Numbered from the stretch's first letter, positions 15,978-24,087 are shown. The stretch is 64,000 bases of DNA from Rhabdonatronobacter sediminivivens (GCF_013415485.1 NZ_JACBXS010000004.1:62001-126000), one strand, 5' to 3'. Numbers and translations: made by a program. The notes: a model not told the origin generated them from the letters alone.

Positions 15978-16876
15978 GGCGCCGGCGCTGGCAGGGGCTG
16001 GCCCGGCTGGCGGTCACGCTGGGGGCGCTGGCCCTGCTGCTTGCCGTTCTGGGCGGGGCCGAGATCACGCAGCACCTGCGCCAGGCGGCGCCGGGATGGG
16101 TGGCGCTGGCGGCGGGGCTGCTGGCCGCGCAGATCATCCTGTCAGCCCTGCGCTGGCGGCTGTCGGCCGGGGCGCTGGGGCTGGCAATGACCCGGCGCGC
16201 GGCAGTGGGCGAATACTTCCTGTCGGTGCTGGGCAACACGCTTCTGCCCGGGGGCGTGCTGGGCGATATCGGCCGCGCCGCCCGCGCCCGCCACACCGCC
16301 GGGCTGGAGGTCGCAGCCCAAAGCGTGGTGATCGAACGCCTGACCGGGCAGGTGTTTCTGGCGCTGGCGGCGGCGCTTGGGCTGGGGGTCTGGCTCTGGC
16401 CAGGGCCCGGGGCCTGGGGGGTGGCGCTGGCGGCTGTGGGGGTGCCGGTGGCGGCGCTGTGGTGGCTGCGCCGCGCCACCGGCAGCCGCGCCGGGCTGTG
16501 GCGCCGAGCGCTCCGGGCGGCACGGCTGGTCTGGCTGGACCGGCGCGGATGGCGCGCGCAGGCGGGGCTGAGCCTGCTGATCCTGGGGTGCAACATCGGC
16601 GGCTTCTGGGCGGCAGCCGCCGCGGCGGGGGTCGTGCTGTCGGCCCCTGACGCGCTGCTGCTGATCCCGCTGACGCTGATGGCGATGCTGCTGCCGGTGT
16701 CGGTCAACGGCTGGGGCCTGCGCGAAGGGGTGGCCGCCACGCTCTGGCCGCTGGCGGGGGTCGGCGCGGGGGCGGCGGTGGCGGCCAGCATCCTGTTCGG
16801 CCTGGCGGCCGCGCTTGCCTGCCTGCCGGGGCTTTGGGTGCTGGCCCGCTGTCCCCTGACCGCCCCCGCCCCTTGA
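15974..16876 (+). CDS. Lysylphosphatidylglycerol synthase-type (UPF0104/AglD-like) membrane protein
   Basis: A 300-residue protein with about eight membrane segments of the UPF0104/LPG-synthase transmembrane family (flippase-like, no MprF catalytic domain). Family features include ILSALRWRLSAGALG near residue 55, GNTLLPGGVLGDIGRA near 90 (the N-x-x-x-P-G-G-x-G-D core) and NGWGLREG near 236. Some homologues work in lipid or glycan translocation. It is translationally coupled (ATGA) to the phosphatase-superfamily gene, suggesting the three genes act together. The final codons and the stop lie inside a 17-bp tandem repeat. Confidence 0.87.
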   Translation: MRRRRWQGLARLAVTLGALALLLAVLGGAEITQHLRQAAPGWVALAAGLLAAQIILSALRWRLSAGALGLAMTRRAAVGEYFLSVLGNTLLPGGVLGDIGRAARARHTAGLEVAAQSVVIERLTGQVFLALAAALGLGVWLWPGPGAWGVALAAVGVPVAALWWLRRATGSRAGLWRRALRAARLVWLDRRGWRAQAGLSLLILGCNIGGFWAAAAAAGVVLSAPDALLLIPLTLMAMLLPVSVNGWGLREGVAATLWPLAGVGAGAAVAASILFGLAAALACLPGLWVLARCPLTAPAP

Positions 16877-16907
16877 CCGCCCCCGCCCCCTGACCGCCCC
16901 CGCCCCC
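16857..16907. repeat. 17-bp tandem repeat, three copies, across a stop codon
   Basis: Units start at 16857, 16874 and 16891 with sequence TGACCGCCCCCGCCCC plus T or C, and a fourth partial unit starts at 16908. Each unit begins with TGA; the one at 16874 is the stop codon of the membrane protein gene. Because 17 is not a multiple of three, gain or loss of units changes the frame of the last codons. Confidence 0.9.
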
Positions 16908-17011
16908 TGACCGCTACCGGCCCCGGCCCGGAAGGCACCTGAGCGCGCCCCGGGGCTTTTCATTCCCGCCCGCGCCTGTATCGTCACGGCGCAATCACGG
17001 ACGAGGGCAGC

Positions 17012-18130
17012 ATGACCATCGCAGTTATCGGGCGCGGGCCCATCGGATCGGCCGCCGCACGGCATCTGGCGCAGGCGGGCCATGAGGTTTTGCTGATCGG
17101 CGCCCCGGAGCCGCAGGACAAACCCGCCCATCAGGGTGTCTTTGCCAGTCATTGGGATGAAGGCCGCATCACCCGCGCGCTGGATGCCGACCGCTACTGG
17201 AGCGATGTCAGCCGCGCCTCGATCGCGCGCTATACGCAGATCGAAGCGGAAAGCGGCATCCCCTTCTTTACCGAATCGGGCGCCATGATGGCCGGCCCGG
17301 CGGCGGGTGAATTCATGCGCAATGTGGCGGCGGTGCAGGCAGAGGCCGCAATTGCCGCCGAAACCCTGAACGGGGCGGCGCTGGCCGCGCGCTTTCCCTT
17401 CTTCGCCTTCCCCGACAGCATCGACACCCGCCATGAGGCGACCGGCGCGGGCCATCTCAACCCCCGCCGCATGGTCGCAGCCCAGGCCCAGGCCGCCCGC
17501 CACCACGGGGCCGAACTGGTCGAAGCCACGGTGCGCGCGATTGACCCCGCCCCGCGGGGCGTGACCCTCAGCACCGAAGCGGGCAGCCACCGCGCCGACC
17601 GGGTGCTGTTGGCCACCGGCGGCTGGGCCAATGACCTGCTGGCGGACCCCCTGCCGCTGGCGGTCCATGCCCGCACGATCACCTTCTTCGCCCTGGACGC
17701 GGCCGAGGCCGCGCGGCTGGCCGCGATGCCCGCGCTGGTCTATCGAACCCCCGCGGGGGATGTCCCCTATGTCCTGCCGCCCATCCGCTATCCGGACGGG
17801 CGCACCTATATCAAGATCGGGGGCGACCCGGATGATCGCGTCCTGACCGATACCGAAGCGGTCAGCGACTGGTTCCGCAGCGCCGGATCGGCCGAGGTCG
17901 GCGCCTATCAGACCCGCATCCTGACCGAACTGATGCCGGATCTGCGCTTTGAGGCCACCCATACCGAAGCCTGCGTCACTGTCTTCACCGCCCGGGACCG
18001 CCCCGTGATCCGACGCCTGGATGAGCGTATGGCCGTGGCCACCGGCGGCTGCGGACGGGCGGCGAAATGCGGCGATGAACTGGGCCGCCTGGCCGCCGAG
18101 GCGGTGCTGGGCGCGCGCCTGCCCGGCTAA
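17012..18130 (+). CDS. FAD-dependent oxidoreductase (DAO / sarcosine-oxidase-like)
   Basis: A 372-residue flavoenzyme of the D-amino-acid oxidase family. The N-terminal ADP-binding fold reads IAVIGRGPIGSAAARHLAQAGHEVLLIG, with GRGPIG in place of GxGxxG. The middle has the substrate domain, and the C-terminus RPVIRRLDERMAVATGGCGRAAKCGDELGRLAAE contains the second FAD contact. No signal peptide, so it is cytosolic. Likely reactions are oxidation of N-methyl amino acids or secondary amines; the substrate is not readable. A GAGGGCAG site precedes the ATG at 17012. Transcription is separate from leuA, 265 bp downstream. Confidence 0.87.
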   Translation: MTIAVIGRGPIGSAAARHLAQAGHEVLLIGAPEPQDKPAHQGVFASHWDEGRITRALDADRYWSDVSRASIARYTQIEAESGIPFFTESGAMMAGPAAGEFMRNVAAVQAEAAIAAETLNGAALAARFPFFAFPDSIDTRHEATGAGHLNPRRMVAAQAQAARHHGAELVEATVRAIDPAPRGVTLSTEAGSHRADRVLLATGGWANDLLADPLPLAVHARTITFFALDAAEAARLAAMPALVYRTPAGDVPYVLPPIRYPDGRTYIKIGGDPDDRVLTDTEAVSDWFRSAGSAEVGAYQTRILTELMPDLRFEATHTEACVTVFTARDRPVIRRLDERMAVATGGCGRAAKCGDELGRLAAEAVLGARLPG

Positions 18131-18201
18131 GCCCCCGGCTGTTCACATAGCGCGCAAATTTCGGGCTTTTCATTTCCGGCGCGCCCCGTATGATTGCGCC
18201 C

Positions 18202-18285
18202 ATGGAACGGTCCTTGCATATCGCCCCCGGGGCGGCCGGCCGCACGCAGCGGGCGCGCCCGATCCTGCTTCTTATCTGCCTCTGA
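18202..18285 (+). CDS. leuL: Leucine-rich leader peptide upstream of leuA (putative attenuator)
   Basis: A 27-codon reading frame 110 bp upstream of leuA. Its last residues are ILLLICL followed by TGA, so four of the final six codons are leucine (CTG CTT CTT, then CTC after ATC TGC). A second in-frame ATG lies at 18190. Leu-rich leader peptides in front of leuA are the classic sign of ribosome-mediated attenuation, where starvation stalls the ribosome on the Leu codons. A perfect 10-bp stem begins on the last Leu codon. No obvious ribosome-binding site is seen, and the U-tract terminator is weak, so the mechanism is inferred. Confidence 0.65.
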   Translation: MERSLHIAPGAAGRTQRARPILLLICL

Positions 18286-18314
18286 GCGTGCCCCAGGGCG
18301 CGACCGCTCAGAGG
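18279..18314 (+). promoter_or_regulatory. Stem-loop overlapping the leader-peptide stop codon
   Basis: CCTCTGAGCG (18279-18288) pairs perfectly with CGCTCAGAGG (18305-18314). The 5' arm contains the last Leu codon and the TGA of the leader peptide, so a ribosome at the end of the leader would block it. A small second stem GCCCT/AGGGC (18360-18372) lies just before the leuA ribosome-binding region. Which structure is terminator and which antiterminator cannot be decided by eye. Confidence 0.55.
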
Positions 18315-18395
18315 TGACCAGCGCCCGGACATGCACCCCCGATATGCACCTCCATGACAGCCCTTTCAGGGCCAAGGACATCAAGGAACAACGCC

Positions 18396-19958
18396 ATGAG
18401 CACCCCATCCCAGGAACAGGACCGCGTCCTGATCTTCGACACCACCCTGCGCGACGGCGAACAATCCCCCGGCGCCACCATGACCCATGCCGAAAAGATG
18501 GAGATCGCCCAGCTTCTGGACGAGATGGGCGTCGATATCATCGAAGCCGGGTTTCCCATCGCCTCGGAAGGGGATTTCGAGGCCGTGCGCGAGATCGCCC
18601 GCCTGGCCCGGCGCGCCAGCATCTGCGGGCTGGCCCGGGCCCATTTCGCCGATATCGACCGCTGCTGGGAGGCCATCCGCGAGGCCAAGCGCCCCCGCAT
18701 CCACACCTTCATCGGCACCTCGCCCCTGCACCGTGACATCACCAAGCTGGATCAGGACGGCATGGTGCAGCGCATCCATGACACCGTGACCCACGCCCGC
18801 AACCTGTGCGAGGATGTGCAATGGTCCCCCATGGATGCCACCCGGACCGAGCGTGATTACCTGTGCCGCGTGGTGGAAACCGCGATCAAGGCGGGCGCCA
18901 CCACCATCAACATCCCCGATACCGTGGGCTACACCTACCCCCGCGAATCGGCCGAGATCATCGCCATGCTGCGCGAACGCGTCCCCGGCGCCGATGGGGT
19001 GATCTTTGCCACCCATTGCCACAACGATCTGGGCATGGCCACGGCCAACGCCCTGGCGGCGGTGGAAGCGGGCGCGCGCCAGATCGAATGCACCGTCAAC
19101 GGGCTGGGTGAGCGGGCGGGCAACACCGCGCTGGAGGAAGTGGTGATGGCGCTTAAGGTGCGCAATGACATCCTGCCCTATGCCACGTCGATCGACACGC
19201 GCAAGATCATGAACATCTCGCGCCTGGTGTCGGCGGTGTCGGGCTTTCCGGTGCAGTTCAACAAGGCGGTGGTGGGCAAGAACGCCTTTGCCCATGAAAG
19301 CGGCATCCATCAGGACGGGATGCTGAAAAACGCCGAGACATTCGAGATCATGCGCCCCGAGGATATCGGCCTGAGCGCCACCAACCTGGTCATGGGCAAG
19401 CATTCAGGCCGCGCGGCGCTGCGCGCCAAGCTGTCGCAACTGGGGTATGAGCTGGCCGACAACCAGTTGAAGGACGTGTTCGTCCGCTTCAAGGCGCTGG
19501 CCGACCGCAAGAAGGAAATCTATGACGAGGACCTGATCGCGCTGATCCAGGACAGCGCCGCCAGCGGCGCCGACGACCATCTGCAACTGCGCCGGCTGCG
19601 CGTCATCTGCGGCACCGACGGCCCGCAGGAGGCCGAGCTGACCATGACCATCGGCGCGGAGGAGAAATTCGTCGACGCCACCGGCGACGGTCCGGTCGAT
19701 GCCACCTTCAACGCCATCCGCATGCTGTTCCCGCATGACGCAAACCTGGAACTCTATCAGGTCCATGCCGTGACCGAAGGCACCGACGCACAGGCCACGG
19801 TCAGCGTCCGGCTGGAGCACGAGGGCCGGGTCTTCACCGGGCAATCCTCGGACACCGATACGGTTGTGGCCTCGGCCAAGGCCTATATCAACGCGCTCAA
19901 CCGGCTGGTGCTGGCGCAGGCGCGGGGGAACGCCAGTGCGATGATTCATGCGGGGTGA
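18396..19958 (+). CDS. leuA: 2-isopropylmalate synthase
   Basis: A 520-residue enzyme that condenses acetyl-CoA with 2-oxoisovalerate, the first committed step of leucine synthesis. The catalytic TIM barrel begins LIFDTTLRDGEQSPGATM and includes the metal site THCHNDLGMATANA and NGLGERAGNTALEE; GKHSGRAALRAKL marks the linker. The C-terminal regulatory LeuA-dimer domain (about 370-515) for leucine feedback is complete. The ATG at 18396 has AAGGAACA upstream. The length is normal for the alphaproteobacterial form. It is preceded by a putative leader peptide. A 297-bp repeat begins 79 bp after the stop. Confidence 0.97.
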   Translation: MSTPSQEQDRVLIFDTTLRDGEQSPGATMTHAEKMEIAQLLDEMGVDIIEAGFPIASEGDFEAVREIARLARRASICGLARAHFADIDRCWEAIREAKRPRIHTFIGTSPLHRDITKLDQDGMVQRIHDTVTHARNLCEDVQWSPMDATRTERDYLCRVVETAIKAGATTINIPDTVGYTYPRESAEIIAMLRERVPGADGVIFATHCHNDLGMATANALAAVEAGARQIECTVNGLGERAGNTALEEVVMALKVRNDILPYATSIDTRKIMNISRLVSAVSGFPVQFNKAVVGKNAFAHESGIHQDGMLKNAETFEIMRPEDIGLSATNLVMGKHSGRAALRAKLSQLGYELADNQLKDVFVRFKALADRKKEIYDEDLIALIQDSAASGADDHLQLRRLRVICGTDGPQEAELTMTIGAEEKFVDATGDGPVDATFNAIRMLFPHDANLELYQVHAVTEGTDAQATVSVRLEHEGRVFTGQSSDTDTVVASAKAYINALNRLVLAQARGNASAMIHAG

Positions 19959-20036
19959 GGGGTCGAGGCGGGGCGCGGACGCGCCCTGCCCCCTGTGCAA
20001 CGGGTCTGCCCAACATACACGATACCCGATGGCTGC

Positions 20037-20333
20037 TTCGAGCCCTGAGCGGTCGCTTCCCGGCGCGGAATCAAGGGCGTCAGCCCGCCGCGCCTCGCCG
20101 GGCCGCCCCCCGGCACGGCGACTTGGCTGCCACAACTGCATAGCCTGGAAGTTTTACGGATCTGGCTGCCATAAAGCACGATAGCTCACAGCACGGATCG
20201 CCGCACCGCGGCCCGACGCAGCGCGGCTTCGCGCCCAATGACCAACGGCAGAAAGGTCCCGCATAGTTGCCATGGTCGGCTTGGTTCGGTGGGCGTGGCG
20301 GTTTTGGGCGCTCAGATCGGCGTCATGAGCCCC
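20037..20333 (+). repeat. 297-bp dispersed repeat, copy A (inverted relative to 25401-25697)
   Basis: This 297-bp segment matches the reverse complement of 25401-25697 with about eight mismatches and no gaps (about 97% identity). It starts TTCGAGCCC and ends GTCATGAGCCCC. It has no terminal inverted repeats, no visible target duplication and no convincing reading frame, though TGGCTGCCA occurs twice inside it. It lies in the 505-bp convergent gap between leuA and the ArsR gene (19959-20463); the rest of that gap (19959-20036 and 20334-20463) shows only a GGGCGC/GCGCCC stem near 19971-19986. Both copies have the same orientation relative to the core gene they follow. Confidence 0.9.
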
Positions 20334-20463
20334 CGCCGCCCGCCCGCGCCTGCAAGGGCGCGACCCATGCGCCTGGGGTGGTGCGCGGGGGTGGTGTCAC
20401 CGCCCGGAAGCCTCAACCGCCTTGTGGAGTGTCGCGGGGCCGTGCGCGCCGACGGCGCCGGGC

Positions 20464-20838
20464 TCAGGATTCGGCCTGGGCGCAGAACATCTCGTAGACC
20501 AGTCCGATCATGCGCGCGGCCTTGGGGTCGGCCAGGGAATAGAAGATCGCCTTGCCTTCACGCCGGCATGAAACGATCCCCTCCAGCCGCAGCCGGGCCA
20601 GTTGCTGGCTGACCGCCGCCTGGCGCGAATGCAGAAGCTGCTCCAGCTCTGTCACCGATTTCTCGCCCGCGGACAGGTGACACAGGATCATCAGCCGCCC
20701 CTCATGGGCCAGCGCCTTGAGGAAATTCGACGCCGCCTGCGCCTGCGCCGTCATGTCTGCAGGCGACAGCTTGTCGCAATCCTGATCGTCCGAGGGTTCC
20801 TCGGTCAGCAGGTCAAGTTCGGTCGCTTCAGTGGCCAT
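20464..20838 (-). CDS. ArsR-family repressor of the SqrR/BigR persulfide-sensing type
   Basis: A 124-residue winged-helix regulator. The HTH region is SRQAAVSQQLARLRLEGIV with a wing RREGKAIFYSL. Three cysteines at 21, 53 and 119 have spacings of 32 and 66, identical to Cys9, Cys41 and Cys107 of Rhodobacter capsulatus SqrR, where 41 and 107 form the reactive-sulfur bridge. This supports a sulfide/persulfide-responsive repressor; an extra Cys91 is present. The start MATEATELD (20838) has GGGAACGG upstream. It is divergent from a cytochrome P450 gene, so that gene and its own are the likely targets. Confidence 0.88.
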   Translation of the reverse strand: MATEATELDLLTEEPSDDQDCDKLSPADMTAQAQAASNFLKALAHEGRLMILCHLSAGEKSVTELEQLLHSRQAAVSQQLARLRLEGIVSCRREGKAIFYSLADPKAARMIGLVYEMFCAQAES

Positions 20839-20924
20839 GGTCCGTTCCCCATGCAAGTAAGGGCGCTGCCTATGCGCTTTCGGGGCTTTCGCGCCCCTGC
20901 CTGCGCCGGATTGGCGCCGCGTGA

Positions 20925-20950
20925 CATATGCATATAACTAGATGCAATTC
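20925..20950. promoter_or_regulatory. A/T-rich promoter/operator island between the sqrR-like gene and the P450 gene
   Basis: In an otherwise GC-rich 267-bp divergent gap, this stretch is strongly A/T-rich and contains the perfect palindrome ATATGCATAT (20926-20935), with TGCAT repeated nearby at 20942-20947 on the other strand (TTGCAT). It is the best candidate for promoter and operator of the ArsR gene or the P450 gene. The ATTC-N8-GAAT pattern reported for SqrR was not found intact. Confidence 0.45.
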
Positions 20951-21105
20951 GCACCGAAAACAAGGGCCGGGTATCGGCCGGACATGGACAAGGCGCCGCA
21001 ACCCCCCCTGCCCGATCCGGGCCGAAAAGGCAACAGCCGACCCCGCTTGACCCTGACCGCCCCGCGCCGCAATACCGGGGCACAAGCAGCAAGACAGGGC
21101 CTTCC

Positions 21106-22287
21106 ATGAAAACCATCGCACAATCGCCCACCGACCCGGAGCTGGCGCAGAACCCCTATCCGTTCTATGACCGGATACGGGCGCTGGGGCCGATCGTGCA
21201 CTGGGAAGACTATGGCATGCCCTGCGCCACCAGCTTTGCCGCCGTCAATGCCATCCTGCGCGACCGCAGGTTTGGCCGTGAAATCCCCGCCGCTCAGCGC
21301 CAGCCCGTGCCGGACCATCTGCGCCCCTTCTACGCGGTCGAGGATCACTCCATGCTGGAGTTGGAGCCCCCGCGCCACACGCGGCTGCGCGGGCTGGTCA
21401 CGCGGGCCTTCACCTCGCGCCGGATTGCCGCGCTGGAGCCGGAGATCGCTGCCCTGACCCATGAGCTGATCGACCGCTTTCCCGAAGGCCCCTTCGACCT
21501 GCTGCCCCATTTCGCCCAACCCATCCCGGTCATCATAATCGCGCGCCTGCTGGGCGTCCCCGAAGAGATGAAGAACGATCTGCTGGCCTGGTCCAACACC
21601 ATGGTCGCCATGTATATGGCCGGGCGCAACCGGGCGACCGAAGAGGCGGCCGCGGCTGCGGCCACCGCGTTTTCCGATTTCATGCGCAGCTATATCACCG
21701 AGCGCCGCGCCCGGCCCGCCGATGACCTGCTGACCCATCTGATCGCCGCCGAGGCCGATGGCGACCGGCTGAGCACCGATGAGCTGATCAGCACCTGCAT
21801 CCTGCTTCTGAACGCCGGGCATGAGGCCACGGTCCACAGCATCGGCAACGGGGTCAAGACGCTGCTGGAAAACGATTACTGGGCCCAGACCCGCACCCCG
21901 GACATGGCCGCGCCGATCACCGAGGAAGTCCTGCGCTACGATCCGCCGCTGCACCTGTTTACCCGTTTCGCCTATGAGGACATCGAGGTCGCAGGCCACC
22001 GCTTCGCCCCCGGCGACCAGGTCGCCTGCCTGCTGGCCGCCGCCAATCGTGACCCGGGGCACTGGGACGCGCCGCATGTGTTCGACCCGTTGCGCGTGGC
22101 GAAACCGCATCAGGCCTTTGGCGCGGGGCTGCATTTCTGCGTGGGCGCACCGCTGGCCCGGCTGGAACTGACCACCGCCCTGCCGATCCTGGCGCAACGT
22201 TGCCCGGAATTGCGCCTGGCCGCCCCGCCGCGCTATGGCGACACCTATCACTTTCACGGGCTGGCCGCGCTGCAGGTCCGGGCGTGA
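21106..22287 (+). CDS. Cytochrome P450
   Basis: A 393-residue soluble bacterial class I P450. Motifs are the I-helix LLNAGHEAT (234-242), the K-helix E-x-x-R in ITEEVLR (274-277), and the heme-binding loop FGAGLHFCVGAPLARLE with Cys345 as axial thiolate. The acid-alcohol pair of the I-helix is Glu240/Thr242. The substrate is unknown. Electrons would come from a ferredoxin plus a reductase; a ferredoxin-NADP reductase is encoded 730 bp downstream but there is no ferredoxin gene nearby. It is divergent from the SqrR-like repressor and convergent with the Lrp gene (gap of six bases). Confidence 0.95.
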   Translation: MKTIAQSPTDPELAQNPYPFYDRIRALGPIVHWEDYGMPCATSFAAVNAILRDRRFGREIPAAQRQPVPDHLRPFYAVEDHSMLELEPPRHTRLRGLVTRAFTSRRIAALEPEIAALTHELIDRFPEGPFDLLPHFAQPIPVIIIARLLGVPEEMKNDLLAWSNTMVAMYMAGRNRATEEAAAAAATAFSDFMRSYITERRARPADDLLTHLIAAEADGDRLSTDELISTCILLLNAGHEATVHSIGNGVKTLLENDYWAQTRTPDMAAPITEEVLRYDPPLHLFTRFAYEDIEVAGHRFAPGDQVACLLAAANRDPGHWDAPHVFDPLRVAKPHQAFGAGLHFCVGAPLARLELTTALPILAQRCPELRLAAPPRYGDTYHFHGLAALQVRA

Positions 22288-22293
22288 GCGCGC

Positions 22294-22767
22294 TCAGCCC
22301 AGAGGCTCCAGCGGCAGCGCGGTGGTGGATTTGATCTCCTCCATCGACAGCAGCGCGGTCACGTTGTGGATCTTCACCTCGGAGATCAGCGCCTGATAGA
22401 AGGCGTCATAGGCGCGGGCATTGGGCACCCGCACCTTCAGGATATAGTCGATATCGCCCGCCAGCCGGTGCGCTTCCAGCACCTCGGGGCGGGCCTGCAC
22501 GGCGTTGAGGAAGCGTTGCTGCCAGTCGGCCTCATGCTCCGAGGTGCGCACCAGCACGAAGAAACAGGCCTCCAGGCCCAGCGCCTCGGCCTCCAGGATC
22601 ACGGTCTGGCGCTTGATCACACCGGCCTCGCGCAGCTTGCGGATGCGGTTCCATACCGGTGTCTTGCTGGACCCCACCTTGCGCGCGATCTCATCGAGCG
22701 ATTGCGCCGCGTCGTCCTGCAACTCGGCCAGGATGCGCCGGTCCAGGTCATCTATCCGCACGGACAT
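22294..22767 (-). CDS. Lrp/AsnC family transcriptional regulator
   Basis: A 157-residue regulator. The N-terminal HTH reads DDLDRRILAELQDDAAQSLDE with the recognition helix KTPVWNRIRKLREAGVI. The C-terminal RAM ligand-binding domain (about 65-150) includes RLAGDIDYILKVRVPN with the GD motif that binds amino acids. It probably senses an amino acid and regulates a neighbouring operon; the target is not evident. It is transcribed divergently from the ferredoxin-NADP reductase gene (252-bp gap), which is the natural candidate target. Confidence 0.93.
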   Translation of the reverse strand: MSVRIDDLDRRILAELQDDAAQSLDEIARKVGSSKTPVWNRIRKLREAGVIKRQTVILEAEALGLEACFFVLVRTSEHEADWQQRFLNAVQARPEVLEAHRLAGDIDYILKVRVPNARAYDAFYQALISEVKIHNVTALLSMEEIKSTTALPLEPLG

Positions 22768-23019
22768 GCTTGCCCCCTCTGGTTCCCATGCCCGGATACG
22801 GAATTATATCCCATATTGGCAAGACCTTTCGCGCCGCTCCGGAATTTTTTCCCAGGCGCGGCGTTTGTGCGCTTGCCCGCAACCGGTGTTTGGCGTATCT
22901 GTCCTGCAAGTTTGATCTGGGTCATGGCGGCGGGGCGGCAGCCCGCTATCACCGCTCACGGCCTGCGCAGGAACATGGCGGGCGCAATCGATGGCCCCAG
23001 CAATGGAAAAGACAGCCGA

Positions 23020-23826
23020 ATGACCGAACAGAGCAAGATCGCCCCCGTCGTCAAGGCGCTCCCCGATGCCCAGACCGTCACCGCCGTCACCCATTGGACG
23101 GACCGGCTGTTTTCCTTCCGCTGCACCCGCCCGCGCAGCCTGCGCTTCCGCTCGGGCGAATTCGTGATGCTGGGCCTGCTGGGCGACACTGGCAAGCCGC
23201 TGTTGCGGGCCTATTCCATCGCCTCCCCCTCCTGGGATGAGGAACTGGAATTCTACTCGATCAAGGTGCCCGACGGCCCCCTGACCTCGCGCCTGCAGCA
23301 CATCCAGCCCGGCGATGAGATCATCCTGCGCCCCAAACCCGTGGGCACGTTGGTCCATGACGCGCTGTTGCCCGGCAAGCGGCTGTGGCTGTTCGCCACC
23401 GGCACCGGCATCGCCCCCTTCGCCAGCCTGTTGCGCGACCCCGAGACATTCGAGAAGTTCGAGCAGGTGATCTTCATGCACACCTGCCGCGAACTGGCCG
23501 AGCTGGAATACGGCCGCCAGCTTGTCGAAAGCCTGCCCGAAGACCCGCTGATCGGGGAATTCGTCGGCAACAAGCTGCTCTATTACCCCACCACCACCCA
23601 GGACCAGAGCCCCCACATGGGGCGGATCACGGACAACCTGACCTCGGGCAAGGTTTTTGCCGATCTGGGGCTTCCGCCGCTGGACCCGGAGATCGACCGG
23701 GGCATGGTCTGCGGCTCGCTGGATTTCAACACCGACATGAAAACCATCCTGGAGGCCGCCGGGCTGCGCGAAGGCGCCAACAGCGAACCGGCGGAATATG
23801 TGGTGGAAAAGGCCTTCGTGGGCTGA
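23020..23826 (+). CDS. fpr: Ferredoxin-NADP reductase
   Basis: A 268-residue flavoprotein that exchanges electrons between NADPH and ferredoxin or flavodoxin. The FAD-binding barrel has the R-x-Y-S motif in RAYSIASPSW; the NADP domain has LWLFATGTGIAPFASLLRD and MVCGSLDFNTDM. The C-terminus EYVVEKAFVG fits the bacterial subclass I Fpr, where the tail stacks near FAD. The ATG at 23020 was chosen from alignment with the family; the ribosome-binding site (GGAAAAG) is modest. It could power the P450 encoded upstream, but also has housekeeping roles in oxidative stress and biosynthesis. Confidence 0.95.
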   Translation: MTEQSKIAPVVKALPDAQTVTAVTHWTDRLFSFRCTRPRSLRFRSGEFVMLGLLGDTGKPLLRAYSIASPSWDEELEFYSIKVPDGPLTSRLQHIQPGDEIILRPKPVGTLVHDALLPGKRLWLFATGTGIAPFASLLRDPETFEKFEQVIFMHTCRELAELEYGRQLVESLPEDPLIGEFVGNKLLYYPTTTQDQSPHMGRITDNLTSGKVFADLGLPPLDPEIDRGMVCGSLDFNTDMKTILEAAGLREGANSEPAEYVVEKAFVG

Positions 23827-24069
23827 GCGGCCACCGAAGGGCGCCCAATCCCCGGTTGCCAAGGCCCAGGGCGGCCGTTGGCTGCAGGTGGGTGACACCA
23901 TCCGAAACTTGCGGTCAATCCAGCGTGCCGGGTCCAACAGGATCTGACCGGCTGCGGCCCTGCCGCGCGTCACTTGATCCTGGCTGCAAATGCCACTGCA
24001 CTGTTGCAAGATCCGGAGCGATGGGTTACCCCGCTCTCCGAGCGCTGCCTGGTCAACGCCAACCATTCT

Positions 24070-24087
24070 GCGCCGGTGCACCGGCGC
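24070..24087. promoter_or_regulatory. Perfect 18-bp palindrome just before the desaturase start
   Basis: GCGCCGGTGCACCGGCGC is self-complementary over all 18 bases. It ends 4 bp before the ATG at 24092 and 16 bp before the ATG at 24104, so it covers the ribosome-binding region. It could be an operator for a dimeric regulator or an RNA stem controlling translation of the desaturase. No regulator is assigned. Confidence 0.6.

Noticed and set aside
18381-19403. Minus-strand reading frame of 340 codons opposite leuA.
   Set aside because: Antisense to an unmistakable leuA; the reading arises from the high-GC codon pattern of leuA.
20267-20612. Short plus-strand reading frames across the end of repeat copy A.
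   Set aside because: Similar peptides in both repeat copies are explained by repeat identity; no ribosome-binding site or protein family supports them.
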